From JAJXWB01 sp046349085 (GTDB lineage Bacteria > Pseudomonadota > Alphaproteobacteria > Rhizobiales > Beijerinckiaceae): DNA of 64,000 nucleotides. Shown piece after piece: positions 1-7,553 of this stretch. Numbering within the stretch: position 1 is the first letter of the stretch; every line of letters starts with the position of its first letter. The position numbers were made by a program, and so were the translations under genes. The notes under the pieces are model-generated. The model searched no databases. It saw nothing but the letters and a program-made list of their open reading frames with translations, and was not told where the DNA came from. The stretch covers positions 62,001 to 126,000 of the forward strand of contig JAXMDA010000007.1 in the NCBI GenBank assembly GCA_046349085.1, written 5' to 3'.

Positions 1-2
1 GT

Positions 3-35
3 AAAAAAAAGCCCGGGCCGAACGCCCGGGCTTTT
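3..35 (-). terminator. Rho-independent terminator of the superoxide dismutase gene
   Basis: An 11-bp perfect stem (positions 7-17 pairing with 25-35, GC core GCCCGGG) closes a 7-base loop. Read on the minus strand it is followed by a run of eight T. It lies just past the stop codon of the Fe superoxide dismutase. Confidence 0.9.
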
Positions 36-52
36 CCGTTTCAGGACGACGT

Positions 53-649
53 TCAGCGCGCGTTCTGGAACATCTGGTCGACGTAGTCCCAGTTCACGAG
101 ATGATCGACGAAGGCCTTGACGTAGTCGGCGCGACGGTTGCGATAGTCGATGTAGTAGGAATGTTCCCAAACGTCGCAGCCCAGAATCGGCTTCGCCCCA
201 TGCACCAGCGGGCTTTCGCCGTTCGGCGTCTTCATCACCTGCACCTTGCCGTCCTTGACCGCGAGCCACGCCCAGCCGGAGCCGAACTGGCCGACGCCGG
301 CCGCGATGAAGTCTTCCTTCATCTTGTCGACCGAGCCGCAGCCGTCGACGATCGCCTTTTCGAGCGCGCCCGGAATCTTGCCGCCGCCGTTCGGCTTCAT
401 CCAGTTCCAGAAGTGCAGGTGATTGTAATGCTGGCCGGCGTTGTTGAAGAGCGGCGCGTTCTTGCCGTAGGAGCCCTTCACGATCTCCTCGAGCGATTTA
501 CCTTCGAACTCCGTGCCCTTGAGCAGGTTGTTGCCGGTCGTGACGTAGGCGTTGTGATGCTTGTCGTGATGGTACTCCAGCGTTTCCTTCGACATGTACG
601 GCTGGAGCGCATCATAGGCGTAGGGCAGCGGCGGCAGGGTGAAGGACAT
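53..649 (-). CDS. sodB: Superoxide dismutase, Fe type
   Basis: This is a cytoplasmic enzyme that converts superoxide to hydrogen peroxide and oxygen. The 198-aa product has the normal family length. Metal ligands fit His27 (YHHDKHH), His77 (YNH), Asp159 and His163 (DVWEH). Gln73 in the AGQH segment sits where Fe-type enzymes carry their outer-sphere glutamine, so iron is favoured over manganese; this rests on motif position only. The start at 649 is chosen because a GGGAGC ribosome site precedes it and the protein then begins at the usual SFTLPPLPY. Longer in-frame readings only add low-complexity residues. A strong terminator follows, so it is probably transcribed alone. Confidence 0.95.
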   Translation of the reverse strand: MSFTLPPLPYAYDALQPYMSKETLEYHHDKHHNAYVTTGNNLLKGTEFEGKSLEEIVKGSYGKNAPLFNNAGQHYNHLHFWNWMKPNGGGKIPGALEKAIVDGCGSVDKMKEDFIAAGVGQFGSGWAWLAVKDGKVQVMKTPNGESPLVHGAKPILGCDVWEHSYYIDYRNRRADYVKAFVDHLVNWDYVDQMFQNAR

Positions 650-828
650 GAAAGTGCTCCCGAAATATGCTTGATGGGCCGGATGAGGTCCGCCCGACGC
701 GATCATAATTAGGAAGATCGGAGCGGCGCGGCAACCCGCCGAAGTATTCCGCCGCCATGTAATTCGCGGACTTTGCCTAACGGGCCGCGAGAACTATTCT
801 ATTGATTCTCTGACGAGGAGCGCGGACC

Positions 829-1872
829 GTGAAGAAGGCGATCGATTGGGTTGCTCTTGCCGTTGGCCTCGCCCTCGCGCTCTTCGGCGCGCGGTGGATG
901 TGGACCGGATGGGACATCGTGCAGGCCGAGCGCGGCTGGACTGCGGTTATCGCGGGATCGGCGATGCTGTCGGGCGGACTGATTGTCGCCATGCTCGCCT
1001 GGACGATCATGCGCCTGTCCGGCGCTCCCGGTGTCGAGCGACAGGCTCCGCCTGCGCAGGCCGAACCGCCGGGCTCCTTCCGCAAGCCGTCGCTCGCGAC
1101 GCCGGCCGCCATTGCCGCGGGCGCGGGCGCAATCGTCGCCACGACGGGGGCTGCGCTCGCGCGCAAGGCGACGCCGGACGAGCCGGCGCCGGATGAGCCG
1201 CCGAAGGATGCGGCGGTCGAGCCGCTTCCGCCGCCGCTTCCGCCGACTGCGCCGCCGACTATCGGCGAATTGCTGCGCATGAGCGAGGAACGCGCGATTC
1301 GCGATTCGCACGAGAAACATTTTGAGGAGCCCGAGACCGCGCCGCCGCCGATAGAGGAAGCGAAGCCCGAGCCGCCGCCCGCCCGACCGCCGATAGACAG
1401 CGACGAAGAGGACAAGGACGAAGACGCGCTGGAGGAGGTGGAGAGCCGGGAGGCCGCAGAAGAGCCCGCGACGGTCGGGAAAGTCGCGCCCGTCGCGCCG
1501 CAGCGCGCCGAGCCGTCGTCGCGGGACAGCGAACCTCCGCCTGCGCCGCTGCGCCTTCCCGAGATGGAGCCCGCCCCGTCGCGCGCGCCGGCTGCGGACG
1601 ACGAGCCGGTCTACGACGACTGGCTCGAGAGAACCGCGCGCGAATTCGATCGCGAACTCGGTCGCGACGCGCTGCCGAAGGACGAGCCGCCGCCGGTGGA
1701 GGAGCCGGCCGCGCCGCCGAAACCGGAGCCCGCGGTCGTCGGCCGCTATTCCTCTGGCGACACGAACTACCTGATGTTCGCCGACGGCTCGATCGAAGCG
1801 CAGACGCCCGAGGGCGTCATGCGCTTTTCCTCGCTGACCGAGCTGAAGCGCTTCGTCGAGAAGCGCAATTGA
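829..1872 (+). CDS. Acidic proline-rich protein with two N-terminal membrane helices
   Basis: The 347-aa product starts with GTG behind a good GAGGAG site at 815-820. Residues about 7-25 and 40-62 are hydrophobic and should form a two-helix hairpin in the inner membrane. A long disordered stretch rich in Pro, Glu and Ala follows (about 70-300), with several acidic clusters. The last 45 residues form a compact conserved-looking tail (PVVGRYSSGD to FSSLTELKRF). I do not recognise a catalytic domain. The layout suggests a membrane-anchored scaffold or envelope protein, but function is unknown. It is divergent from sodB and convergent with the oligopeptidase gene. Confidence 0.7.
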   Translation: MKKAIDWVALAVGLALALFGARWMWTGWDIVQAERGWTAVIAGSAMLSGGLIVAMLAWTIMRLSGAPGVERQAPPAQAEPPGSFRKPSLATPAAIAAGAGAIVATTGAALARKATPDEPAPDEPPKDAAVEPLPPPLPPTAPPTIGELLRMSEERAIRDSHEKHFEEPETAPPPIEEAKPEPPPARPPIDSDEEDKDEDALEEVESREAAEEPATVGKVAPVAPQRAEPSSRDSEPPPAPLRLPEMEPAPSRAPAADDEPVYDDWLERTAREFDRELGRDALPKDEPPPVEEPAAPPKPEPAVVGRYSSGDTNYLMFADGSIEAQTPEGVMRFSSLTELKRFVEKRN

Positions 1873-1933
1873 GGCTCGGAGCGCGGCGAAAAAGTGGATG
1901 CCGGTTTTTCGCTGAACGCGCTCTGCAAATGAC

Positions 1934-4036
1934 CTATCGCGGGAAAACGCCTTCGACGGCGGCAAGCGCGAAGGCCTGCTCCATCGCGACTTCCCCGAGC
2001 TGGTCGAAGCGGCCGGACGCGCCGCCATGGCCCGCGTCCATGTTGGTGTGCAGCAGGATCGGTCCGCCGCCCGCCATGCGCTCGCGCAGGCGCGCGACCC
2101 ATTTCGCCGGCTCCCAATAGGTCACGCGCGGATCGGTAAGGCCGCCGAGCGCGAGGATTGGCGGATAGTCTTTCGCTGCGACATTGTCGTAGGGCGAATA
2201 GGACAGCATGGTGCGAAAGGCTGTCTCGTCCTCGATCGGATTGCCCCATTCGAGCCACTCCGGAGGCGTCAGCGGCAGATCCTTGTCGAGCATCGTGTTG
2301 ATGACGTCGACGAAGGGCACGTCGGCGATCACGCCAGCGAAGAGTTCCGGCGCCATGTTCGAAATCGCGCCCATCAACATGCCGCCGGCGCTGCCGCCCT
2401 GCGCAACGATGCGGCCCTGTGCGGTGAAGCCCTCTTCGATCAGCTTGCGCGCCGACGCGATGAAGTCGGAGAAGGTGTTCGGCTTGTGTTCGAGCTTGCC
2501 GCTCTCGTACCAGGCCCAGCCCTTGTCCGTTCCGCCGCGCACATGCGCGATGGCGAAGACGAAGCCGCGATCGACCAGAGACAGGCGATTGGCGTTGAAG
2601 GCCGCCGGCGTCGCGTGACCATAGGCGCCATAGCCGTAGAGCAGGCAGGGCGCCGCGCCAGTGCGACTGCGAAGCGAAAGAAGCGAGATCGGCACCTGCG
2701 CGCCATCCGCCGCAGTCGCGTAGATCCGCCGCGTGACGTAGCGCGCGGGATCGTGGCCGGACGGTATCTCCTGCCGCTTGCGCAACGCGCGCGTGCGCAA
2801 GGCCATGTCGTAGTCGTAGGTTTCGGCCGGCGTCGTCATCGAGGAATAGACGAAGCGCAGGATATTCGTGTCGAACTCGAGCCCTTCCTCGATGCGCAGC
2901 GAATAGGCTTCCTCGGGGAATGAAATCGCATGTTCCGCGCCGCTGGCGATCTCGCGCACGACGATGCGCGGCAAGCCGTTCTCGCGTTCGAGGCGCACGA
3001 TATGGCGCGCATAGGCGGAAACGACGACGATCATGCGGCCCGCGCGATAGGCGACGAGGTCGCGCCAGTTTTCGCGCGACGTCGCCGCCAGCGGCGCGGT
3101 CATCAGCTTGAAATCCTCGGCGCCGTCGGCGTTCGTGCGAATGAACAGCGTGTCGCCGTGATGTTCGATCGCATAACGATGCCTGGCCTCGCGCGCCGCG
3201 ACCAGCTTGGCCGGCGCCTCCGCGTCGGCAAGATCGACCAGCCAGATTTCCGTTGCGTCGTGCCCGCTCATCGTCACGACGCCGAAGCGGCGCGAGTGGC
3301 CGCGATGCAGGTGCACGAACCAGGCGGGGTCGAGGTCCTCGACGACGAGCGCGTCGTCCCGTTCGTCCGCGCCGAGGCGGTGGCGGAAGACCTGCGCCGT
3401 GCGGTGATTGTCGTCGACGCGCACGTAGAGGAACGAGCGCGCGTCGGCGGCCCAGACGACCGTGCCGTCGCAATGCGTCACGCGATCGTCGAGGTCGCGG
3501 CCGCTGGCGATGTCGCGCACGCGAATGGTGTAGAGTTCCGAGCCCTTGTCGTCGCTGCTCCAGGCCAGGAGCCGGTGGTCGGGCGAATGCTCGGCGGCGC
3601 GCATGTCGAAGAAGGATTTGTCCTTCGCTTCGGCGTCGCCGTCGATCAGGATCGTCTCCGCCCCGCCGTCGCGTGGGCGCCGACAGGCGAGTTCATGCTG
3701 CCCGCCCTCGCGGAAGCGCGTGTAATAGTCGTAGACGCCGTCGGGCCACGGAACGTCGGAATCGTCTTCCTTGATGCGGCCGCGCAGCTCCTTCACGAGT
3801 TCGGCCTGCAATTGCTTCGTCGGCGCCAGCAGCGCGTCGCAATAGGCGTTCTCGGCGTCGAGATGAGCGCGAATGTCGGGCGGCGTCTTTGCGGGGTCGG
3901 CAAGGACCTCCTGCCAGTTTTCGGCGCGCAGCCATGCATAGTCGTCGATGAGCTCGACCCCGTGAATGGCTGTGACGCGCGGACGCCGTTCGGCGCGCGG
4001 CGGTTTGGCCGTCGCGGGCGCGATCTGATCTGTCAT
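1934..4036 (-). CDS. ptrB: Oligopeptidase B (S9A prolyl oligopeptidase family)
   Basis: This serine peptidase cleaves short peptides after basic residues. The 700-aa product has the family layout: an N-terminal seven-bladed propeller to about residue 410, then an alpha/beta-hydrolase domain. The catalytic triad is visible as Ser549 in GGSAGG, Asp635 in LTDPRV and His670 in AGHGG. The ATG at 4036 is preferred because the reading frame further upstream overlaps msrB. It lies 8 bp downstream of msrB on the same strand, so the two are probably cotranscribed. No signal peptide is visible, so it is cytoplasmic. Confidence 0.93.
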   Translation of the reverse strand: MTDQIAPATAKPPRAERRPRVTAIHGVELIDDYAWLRAENWQEVLADPAKTPPDIRAHLDAENAYCDALLAPTKQLQAELVKELRGRIKEDDSDVPWPDGVYDYYTRFREGGQHELACRRPRDGGAETILIDGDAEAKDKSFFDMRAAEHSPDHRLLAWSSDDKGSELYTIRVRDIASGRDLDDRVTHCDGTVVWAADARSFLYVRVDDNHRTAQVFRHRLGADERDDALVVEDLDPAWFVHLHRGHSRRFGVVTMSGHDATEIWLVDLADAEAPAKLVAAREARHRYAIEHHGDTLFIRTNADGAEDFKLMTAPLAATSRENWRDLVAYRAGRMIVVVSAYARHIVRLERENGLPRIVVREIASGAEHAISFPEEAYSLRIEEGLEFDTNILRFVYSSMTTPAETYDYDMALRTRALRKRQEIPSGHDPARYVTRRIYATAADGAQVPISLLSLRSRTGAAPCLLYGYGAYGHATPAAFNANRLSLVDRGFVFAIAHVRGGTDKGWAWYESGKLEHKPNTFSDFIASARKLIEEGFTAQGRIVAQGGSAGGMLMGAISNMAPELFAGVIADVPFVDVINTMLDKDLPLTPPEWLEWGNPIEDETAFRTMLSYSPYDNVAAKDYPPILALGGLTDPRVTYWEPAKWVARLRERMAGGGPILLHTNMDAGHGGASGRFDQLGEVAMEQAFALAAVEGVFPR

Positions 4037-4044
4037 GTCTGGTC

Positions 4045-4458
4045 CTATTTCTTCGGCTCGAATTTCAGCGCGGCGCCGTTCATGCAATAGCGCTGCCCCG
4101 TCGGCGCCGGCCCGTCGGGAAAGACATGGCCGAGATGCGCGTCGCAGCGCGCGCAACGCACTTCCGTGCGGCGCATCAGCCAGCTCCGGTCGTCGTGTTC
4201 GCTGACCGCGCCCGCCTCGACCGGCGCAAAGAAGCTTGGCCAACCCGTGCCGGAGTCGAACTTGGTTTGCGACTCGAAGAGCGGCGCGCCGCAGCACACG
4301 CAGGAATAAGCCCCGGGCGATTTTTCGTCCCAATGAGGTCCGGTGAAGGCGCGTTCCGTGCCATGCTCGCGCGTTACTCTGTATTGTTCGGGCGTCAGTT
4401 GTGCGCGCCAATCGGCGTCGGATTTGCTTATCTTGTCGCGGGTCTTGTCGCTGCCCAT
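4045..4458 (-). CDS. msrB: Peptide-methionine (R)-S-oxide reductase
   Basis: The enzyme repairs methionine-R-sulfoxide in oxidised proteins, using thioredoxin. The 137-aa product carries the zinc cysteines C53/C56 and C102/C105 and the catalytic Cys125 in RYCMN, followed by the usual family ending AALKF. The start at 4458 has an excellent AAAGGAGA site 6 bases upstream. It heads a likely two-gene unit with ptrB, and together with the nearby sodB this end of the window contains two oxidative-damage genes. Confidence 0.95.
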   Translation of the reverse strand: MGSDKTRDKISKSDADWRAQLTPEQYRVTREHGTERAFTGPHWDEKSPGAYSCVCCGAPLFESQTKFDSGTGWPSFFAPVEAGAVSEHDDRSWLMRRTEVRCARCDAHLGHVFPDGPAPTGQRYCMNGAALKFEPKK

Positions 4459-4783
4459 CGCCGTCTCCTTTGTTTTGCTAGGTAAGCGCTGGCATGGCGG
4501 AGGGCAAGGGCGGCGCGGCGGCGACCCATTCAAGTCTTCGTGTTGCGCGGGCGCAGGGAACTTTTGCGCTTTCGCAATTGCAAATAAATTCTATGTAAAA
4601 TTTCGTGATACATGATCGATGCTGTCGAATGTTTGTGCAACTTGATCGAAACGCTTTTCTAGCGTAGAAACCACGGCCGCAATTCGGAATCAGTTTCAAG
4701 GATGCGCCCTATGAAATGCAGTCCACTTGCGCAACCTGTCGATAGTCCGCCGCAGAAGCGGATTTTCTGGAAAGAAATCTGAA
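4459..4783. other. Gene-free divergent promoter region between msrB and mucR
   Basis: These 325 bases hold no convincing gene. The part from about 4560 to 4650 is clearly more AT-rich than its surroundings and contains several TA steps. MucR/Ros proteins bind AT-rich DNA and repress their own promoters, so autoregulation from this stretch is plausible. This is inference; no exact operator can be named. Confidence 0.5.
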
Positions 4784-5203
4784 ATGGCAGAAACTTCAGC
4801 TCAAGCCCCCTACATCGAGCTGGCGGCCGACATCGTGTCAGCGTACGTCAGCAACAATTCAGTGCCTCTCGCAGAATTGCCGAACCTCATTCGCGATGTT
4901 CATTCCGCACTCATGCGCGTGACGGAGCAGGCCATTCCCGTTGAAGCCGAACCGCTGAAGCCCGCGGTTGCGGTCAAGAAGTCGATCACGCCGGACTACA
5001 TTATCTGTCTGGAAGACGGCAAGCAGTTCAAGTCGCTGAAGCGGCATCTGCGCTCGCAATACAATCTCTCGCCCGACGCCTATCGCGAGAAGTGGGGCCT
5101 GCCCGCGGACTATCCGATGGTCGCGCCGAACTACGCAAAGGCGCGCTCCAATCTCGCCAAGCAGATGGGCCTCGGCCAGCAGCGCCGCCGTCGCTCGAAG
5201 TAG
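4784..5203 (+). CDS. mucR: MucR/Ros family transcriptional regulator lacking the full zinc ligand set
   Basis: Members of this family are H-NS-like DNA-binding regulators of exopolysaccharide, motility and symbiosis or virulence genes. The 139-aa product has an N-terminal oligomerisation region and the hallmark C-terminal segment KSLKRHL...YREKWGLP.DYPMVAP. In the classical Ros finger the ligands are Cys-x2-Cys and two His. Here only Cys75 and His88 are present: position 78 is Asp (CLED), and the second His position holds Gln/Tyr. Zinc-free Ros/MucR homologues are known in Mesorhizobium, so loss of zinc does not mean loss of function. The ATG at 4784 follows a GGAAAG site. Confidence 0.93.
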   Translation: MAETSAQAPYIELAADIVSAYVSNNSVPLAELPNLIRDVHSALMRVTEQAIPVEAEPLKPAVAVKKSITPDYIICLEDGKQFKSLKRHLRSQYNLSPDAYREKWGLPADYPMVAPNYAKARSNLAKQMGLGQQRRRRSK

Positions 5204-5227
5204 GACGGCCTGCGGACCGTTTCGTTG

Positions 5228-5260
5228 AAGCCCGGAGCGGCCGTCCCGCTCCGGGCTTTT
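5228..5260 (+). terminator. Rho-independent terminator after mucR
   Basis: A 13-bp stem (5228-5240 with 5246-5258, core GCCCGGAGCGG) with a 5-base loop runs into TTTT. It begins 25 bases after the mucR stop codon. Confidence 0.88.
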
Positions 5261-5350
5261 CGTTATGCGCCGGCAGATAAAATTCATTGACAAGGATAAT
5301 AAACCTATTAATGCTTCACCCCGCGGTCAGTCGCAGGATGGAGTCGGGGT

Positions 5351-6235
5351 ATGGCGTCGAAGGGACGGGTGGGAAAAGGGCGGCAAGCTGAAGCGGCGGG
5401 CGGCGGGAAGGACGCGGCGCGCGCGCCGGGGCGCGAGGGCCGGCGCCTGCTCGCGGCGCTGGCGCAGGAGGGCGCGGCGCCCGCGCGCTCCGATCTGCGG
5501 GATGGCTTTCTCGTCGTCGCCGGGCCGCGCAATGGCGTCACGGCGATCATCGCCAATACGCCTGTCTCGGCCGGCGACGAACTTGTCGCGCAAGGGTTCG
5601 CGCGCTGGACCGCGCATCTTCCGCCGCGCCTCGCGCTGACGGCCGAAGGCGCGGGCGCCGCGCGCCGCCTCGCGGCGCCGGCGGACGTTGCGCCGTACCG
5701 CGCGCAGCATGGCGATCTGGTCATGCGCGCGCTCGAGCCCGGCGCGAGGCCTGTGGCCGTCGACGAGGCGGAAAGCCCGCTCGGCTGGCTCGCCCGGCGC
5801 AAGGGGCGCGACGGCGCCCCGTTGCTCAATCCGGCGCAGGTCGAGGCCGGCGAGCGATTTCGCCGGGATGTCGAGATCGCTCAGATTCGCCAGCGGGTGA
5901 CGTCGGACTGGTCGGGCGCCGCCGGTTCCGGGCGCCGCGGGCCGCAGGATCTCAACGTCTCCGATCTCGCCATCGCCGCGCGCCAGCGCCTGGCGCGCGC
6001 GGCTGATGCTGTCGGCGCCGAACTCAACAACCTCCTGCTCGACGTCTGCGGCTTGCAGAAGGGCCTCGAACTCGTCGAACGCGAAAGACTGTGGCCGCCG
6101 CGATCGGCCAAGGTCGTGCTGCGCATCGCGCTCGACCGGCTCGCGGCGCACTACGGACTGGCCTCGCAGGCGCAGGGACCGCAAGGCGCGCGCCTGCGCC
6201 GCTGGGGCGCAGCCGACTATCGGCCGGGTATCTGA
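5351..6235 (+). CDS. DUF6456 domain protein
   Basis: The 294-aa product is rich in Ala and Arg. Its C-terminal half, about residues 160-285 (AGERFRRD..., SDLAIAARQRL, LLLDVCGL), matches my recollection of DUF6456, an uncharacterised Rhizobiales family with a helix-rich, replication- or DNA-binding-like fold. Residues about 30-110 resemble a winged-helix segment (GFLVVAG...). No catalytic residues are evident. The ATG has a GGAG site 7 bases upstream. It is a single gene between the mucR terminator and a dispersed repeat. Confidence 0.7.
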   Translation: MASKGRVGKGRQAEAAGGGKDAARAPGREGRRLLAALAQEGAAPARSDLRDGFLVVAGPRNGVTAIIANTPVSAGDELVAQGFARWTAHLPPRLALTAEGAGAARRLAAPADVAPYRAQHGDLVMRALEPGARPVAVDEAESPLGWLARRKGRDGAPLLNPAQVEAGERFRRDVEIAQIRQRVTSDWSGAAGSGRRGPQDLNVSDLAIAARQRLARAADAVGAELNNLLLDVCGLQKGLELVERERLWPPRSAKVVLRIALDRLAAHYGLASQAQGPQGARLRRWGAADYRPGI

Positions 6236-6270
6236 GAGTCTGACTCGAAATTCGCTGCGATCCCGCTCCC

Positions 6271-6373
6271 CTCATGCTGAGGAGGCGGCGACGCCGCCGT
6301 CTCGAAGCATGATCCAGAGCTGCGTGTCCTGGCCACCCTTCGAGACGCCGCTTCGCGGCTCCTCAGGGTGAGG
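6271..6373. repeat. Dispersed palindromic repeat, CTCATGCTGAGGAG type
   Basis: The element is an imperfect inverted repeat. The left arm starts CTCATGCTGAGGAG and continues through GTCTCGAAGC. The right arm is its near complement and ends CTCCTCAGGGTGAG. Such elements are scattered between genes in many Rhizobiales genomes. It lies between two convergent genes and could also act as a transcription-stopping hairpin. Confidence 0.8.
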
Positions 6374-6405
6374 AGTCTGAATGACGGGCCAGCCACTGAG
6401 AATGA

Positions 6406-6852
6406 TCAGGCGGCCTGCAACGCCGCGCGCGCATCGGACTTGATACGCTCGACCATCGAGCGCAATCCGTTCGAGCGCTGCGGCGTGAGATGCGCGCCGA
6501 GGCCGAGCCGCTCGAACACCGCATGCGCGTCGGCCTTCAGGATCGCGTCCGCCGTCTGGCCTGAAAAGATCGCCAGCGTCAGAGCGACCAGCCCGCGCAC
6601 GATATGGGCGTCGCTGTCGCCGAGGAAGGTAAGATGGGGAGCGCCCCTGTCGTCCTTGTCCACGTGCGTTTCCAGCCACACCTGGCTTGCGCAGCCGCGC
6701 ACGCGGTTGGCCTCGTTGTGGGCGGCCTCGGGCAGAGGCGTCAGCGTGCGCCCGAGTTCGATCAGGTAGCGGTAGCGGTCGTCCCAGTCGTCGAGGAATT
6801 CGAAATTCTCGATGATGTCGGCGAGCGGGGCGGGGGCGTTCTGCGCGGTCAT
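6406..6852 (-). CDS. sufE: SufE-like cysteine desulfurase activator
   Basis: SufE accepts sulfur from SufS and passes it to the SufBCD scaffold in Fe-S cluster assembly. The 148-aa product has normal length, the family start (IIENFEFLDDWDDRYRYLIELG) and the sulfur-accepting Cys54 in VRGCASQVW. The start at 6852 follows a GAGGGGG site; upstream residues do not fit the family. No other suf gene is adjacent in the window, so it acts with partners encoded elsewhere. Confidence 0.93.
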   Translation of the reverse strand: MTAQNAPAPLADIIENFEFLDDWDDRYRYLIELGRTLTPLPEAAHNEANRVRGCASQVWLETHVDKDDRGAPHLTFLGDSDAHIVRGLVALTLAIFSGQTADAILKADAHAVFERLGLGAHLTPQRSNGLRSMVERIKSDARAALQAA

Positions 6853-6909
6853 GCCCCCTCTATATTGTGCGCAGGCGTCCAAATCACGAGGCAAATGCGG
6901 CGGACGGCG

Positions 6910-7167
6910 TCAGTCCGTCATGCCGCCCCGCAGCGCAGGGCGCGAGGCCGCGGGGCGACCGCGCGCCGCATTGCCTGCGAGCGTCAGGCATCCGGCTGGA
7001 TCGCTCTTGCAGGCGGACACGGCGGTGTCGACGGCCGCCGTGCGGGCGCGTTGCGCAATGTCGCCGGCCGCCTGCCGCGCCAGCGTCTCCGGGCGTTCCC
7101 CCCCGGGCCAGCTTATGCAGTAGAACACCAGCGTCAGCCAGAAAGCGGATTTGACAAGAAAGAACAT
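6910..7167 (-). CDS. Small membrane-anchored protein, DUF5330-like
   Basis: The 85-aa product begins MFFLVKSAFWLTLVFYC, a single N-terminal membrane helix, followed by a short Ala/Arg-rich region with two cysteines (SACKSDPAGCLTLAG). The start and the FFL.K.AFWL pattern match DUF5330, a small Rhizobiales family of unknown role. The assignment is from memory of the family pattern. Confidence 0.6.
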   Translation of the reverse strand: MFFLVKSAFWLTLVFYCISWPGGERPETLARQAAGDIAQRARTAAVDTAVSACKSDPAGCLTLAGNAARGRPAASRPALRGGMTD

Positions 7168-7553
7168 GCGCGCTCGCACGGGGTTCGATCGCCTCACGCT
7201 AGCGCGAACGCGCTGCATTTGCGTCAAATCGCGCGGACGAATTGCGCGGGTTGCGTTAAGCCGGCGTTTACCCCTCATGGCCGCGGCGGCGGCCTCTGGA
7301 AAGGGGTTGCAAACCATAAATGCTGGATTTCGCGCATCGAAACCCGTTGGAGGCGGATTTTGACGCGCCGCCGGCCCGGATTCCCCGCAATTTAGGTTTC
7401 ACTTAAGGCGCCTCTGCAACATTGGCTGCGGGAGAAAAGGACGCCAGTCCTCCCACGGACAGACCGGAAGGTTCATCCGTTCAAAAATTTAGAGCGCGCT
7501 TTTTTGCGAAGAGCCGGCCGCCAGCTTTTCGCAGCACGCTCTCGGGGGTGTGC
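7168..7553. other. Gene-poor region upstream of the DivJ-like kinase
   Basis: These 386 bases lie between the divergent DUF5330-like gene and the kinase. An in-frame extension of the kinase starts at 7422, but its residues look like non-coding sequence and its TTG start lacks a ribosome site. A CtrA-like half-site pair lies at 7256-7271. Otherwise I see nothing definite. Confidence 0.5.
7256..7271. promoter_or_regulatory. Candidate CtrA-binding site
   Basis: The sequence reads TTAA, seven bases, then TTTAC. The CtrA consensus is TTAA-N7-TTAAC, so there is one mismatch. It lies between the DUF5330-like gene and a cell-cycle-type kinase, which makes CtrA control sensible, but a single site with a mismatch is weak evidence. 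Confidence 0.3.

Noticed and set aside
5280..5320. TTGACA followed by TATTAA as a promoter for the DUF6456 gene
   Set aside because: The spacing of about 13 bases is too short for a sigma-70 promoter.
7422..7553. N-terminal extension of the DivJ-like kinase
   Set aside because: The TTG at 7422 has no ribosome site, and the extra 44 residues do not look like a kinase head; GTG 7554 has a good site.
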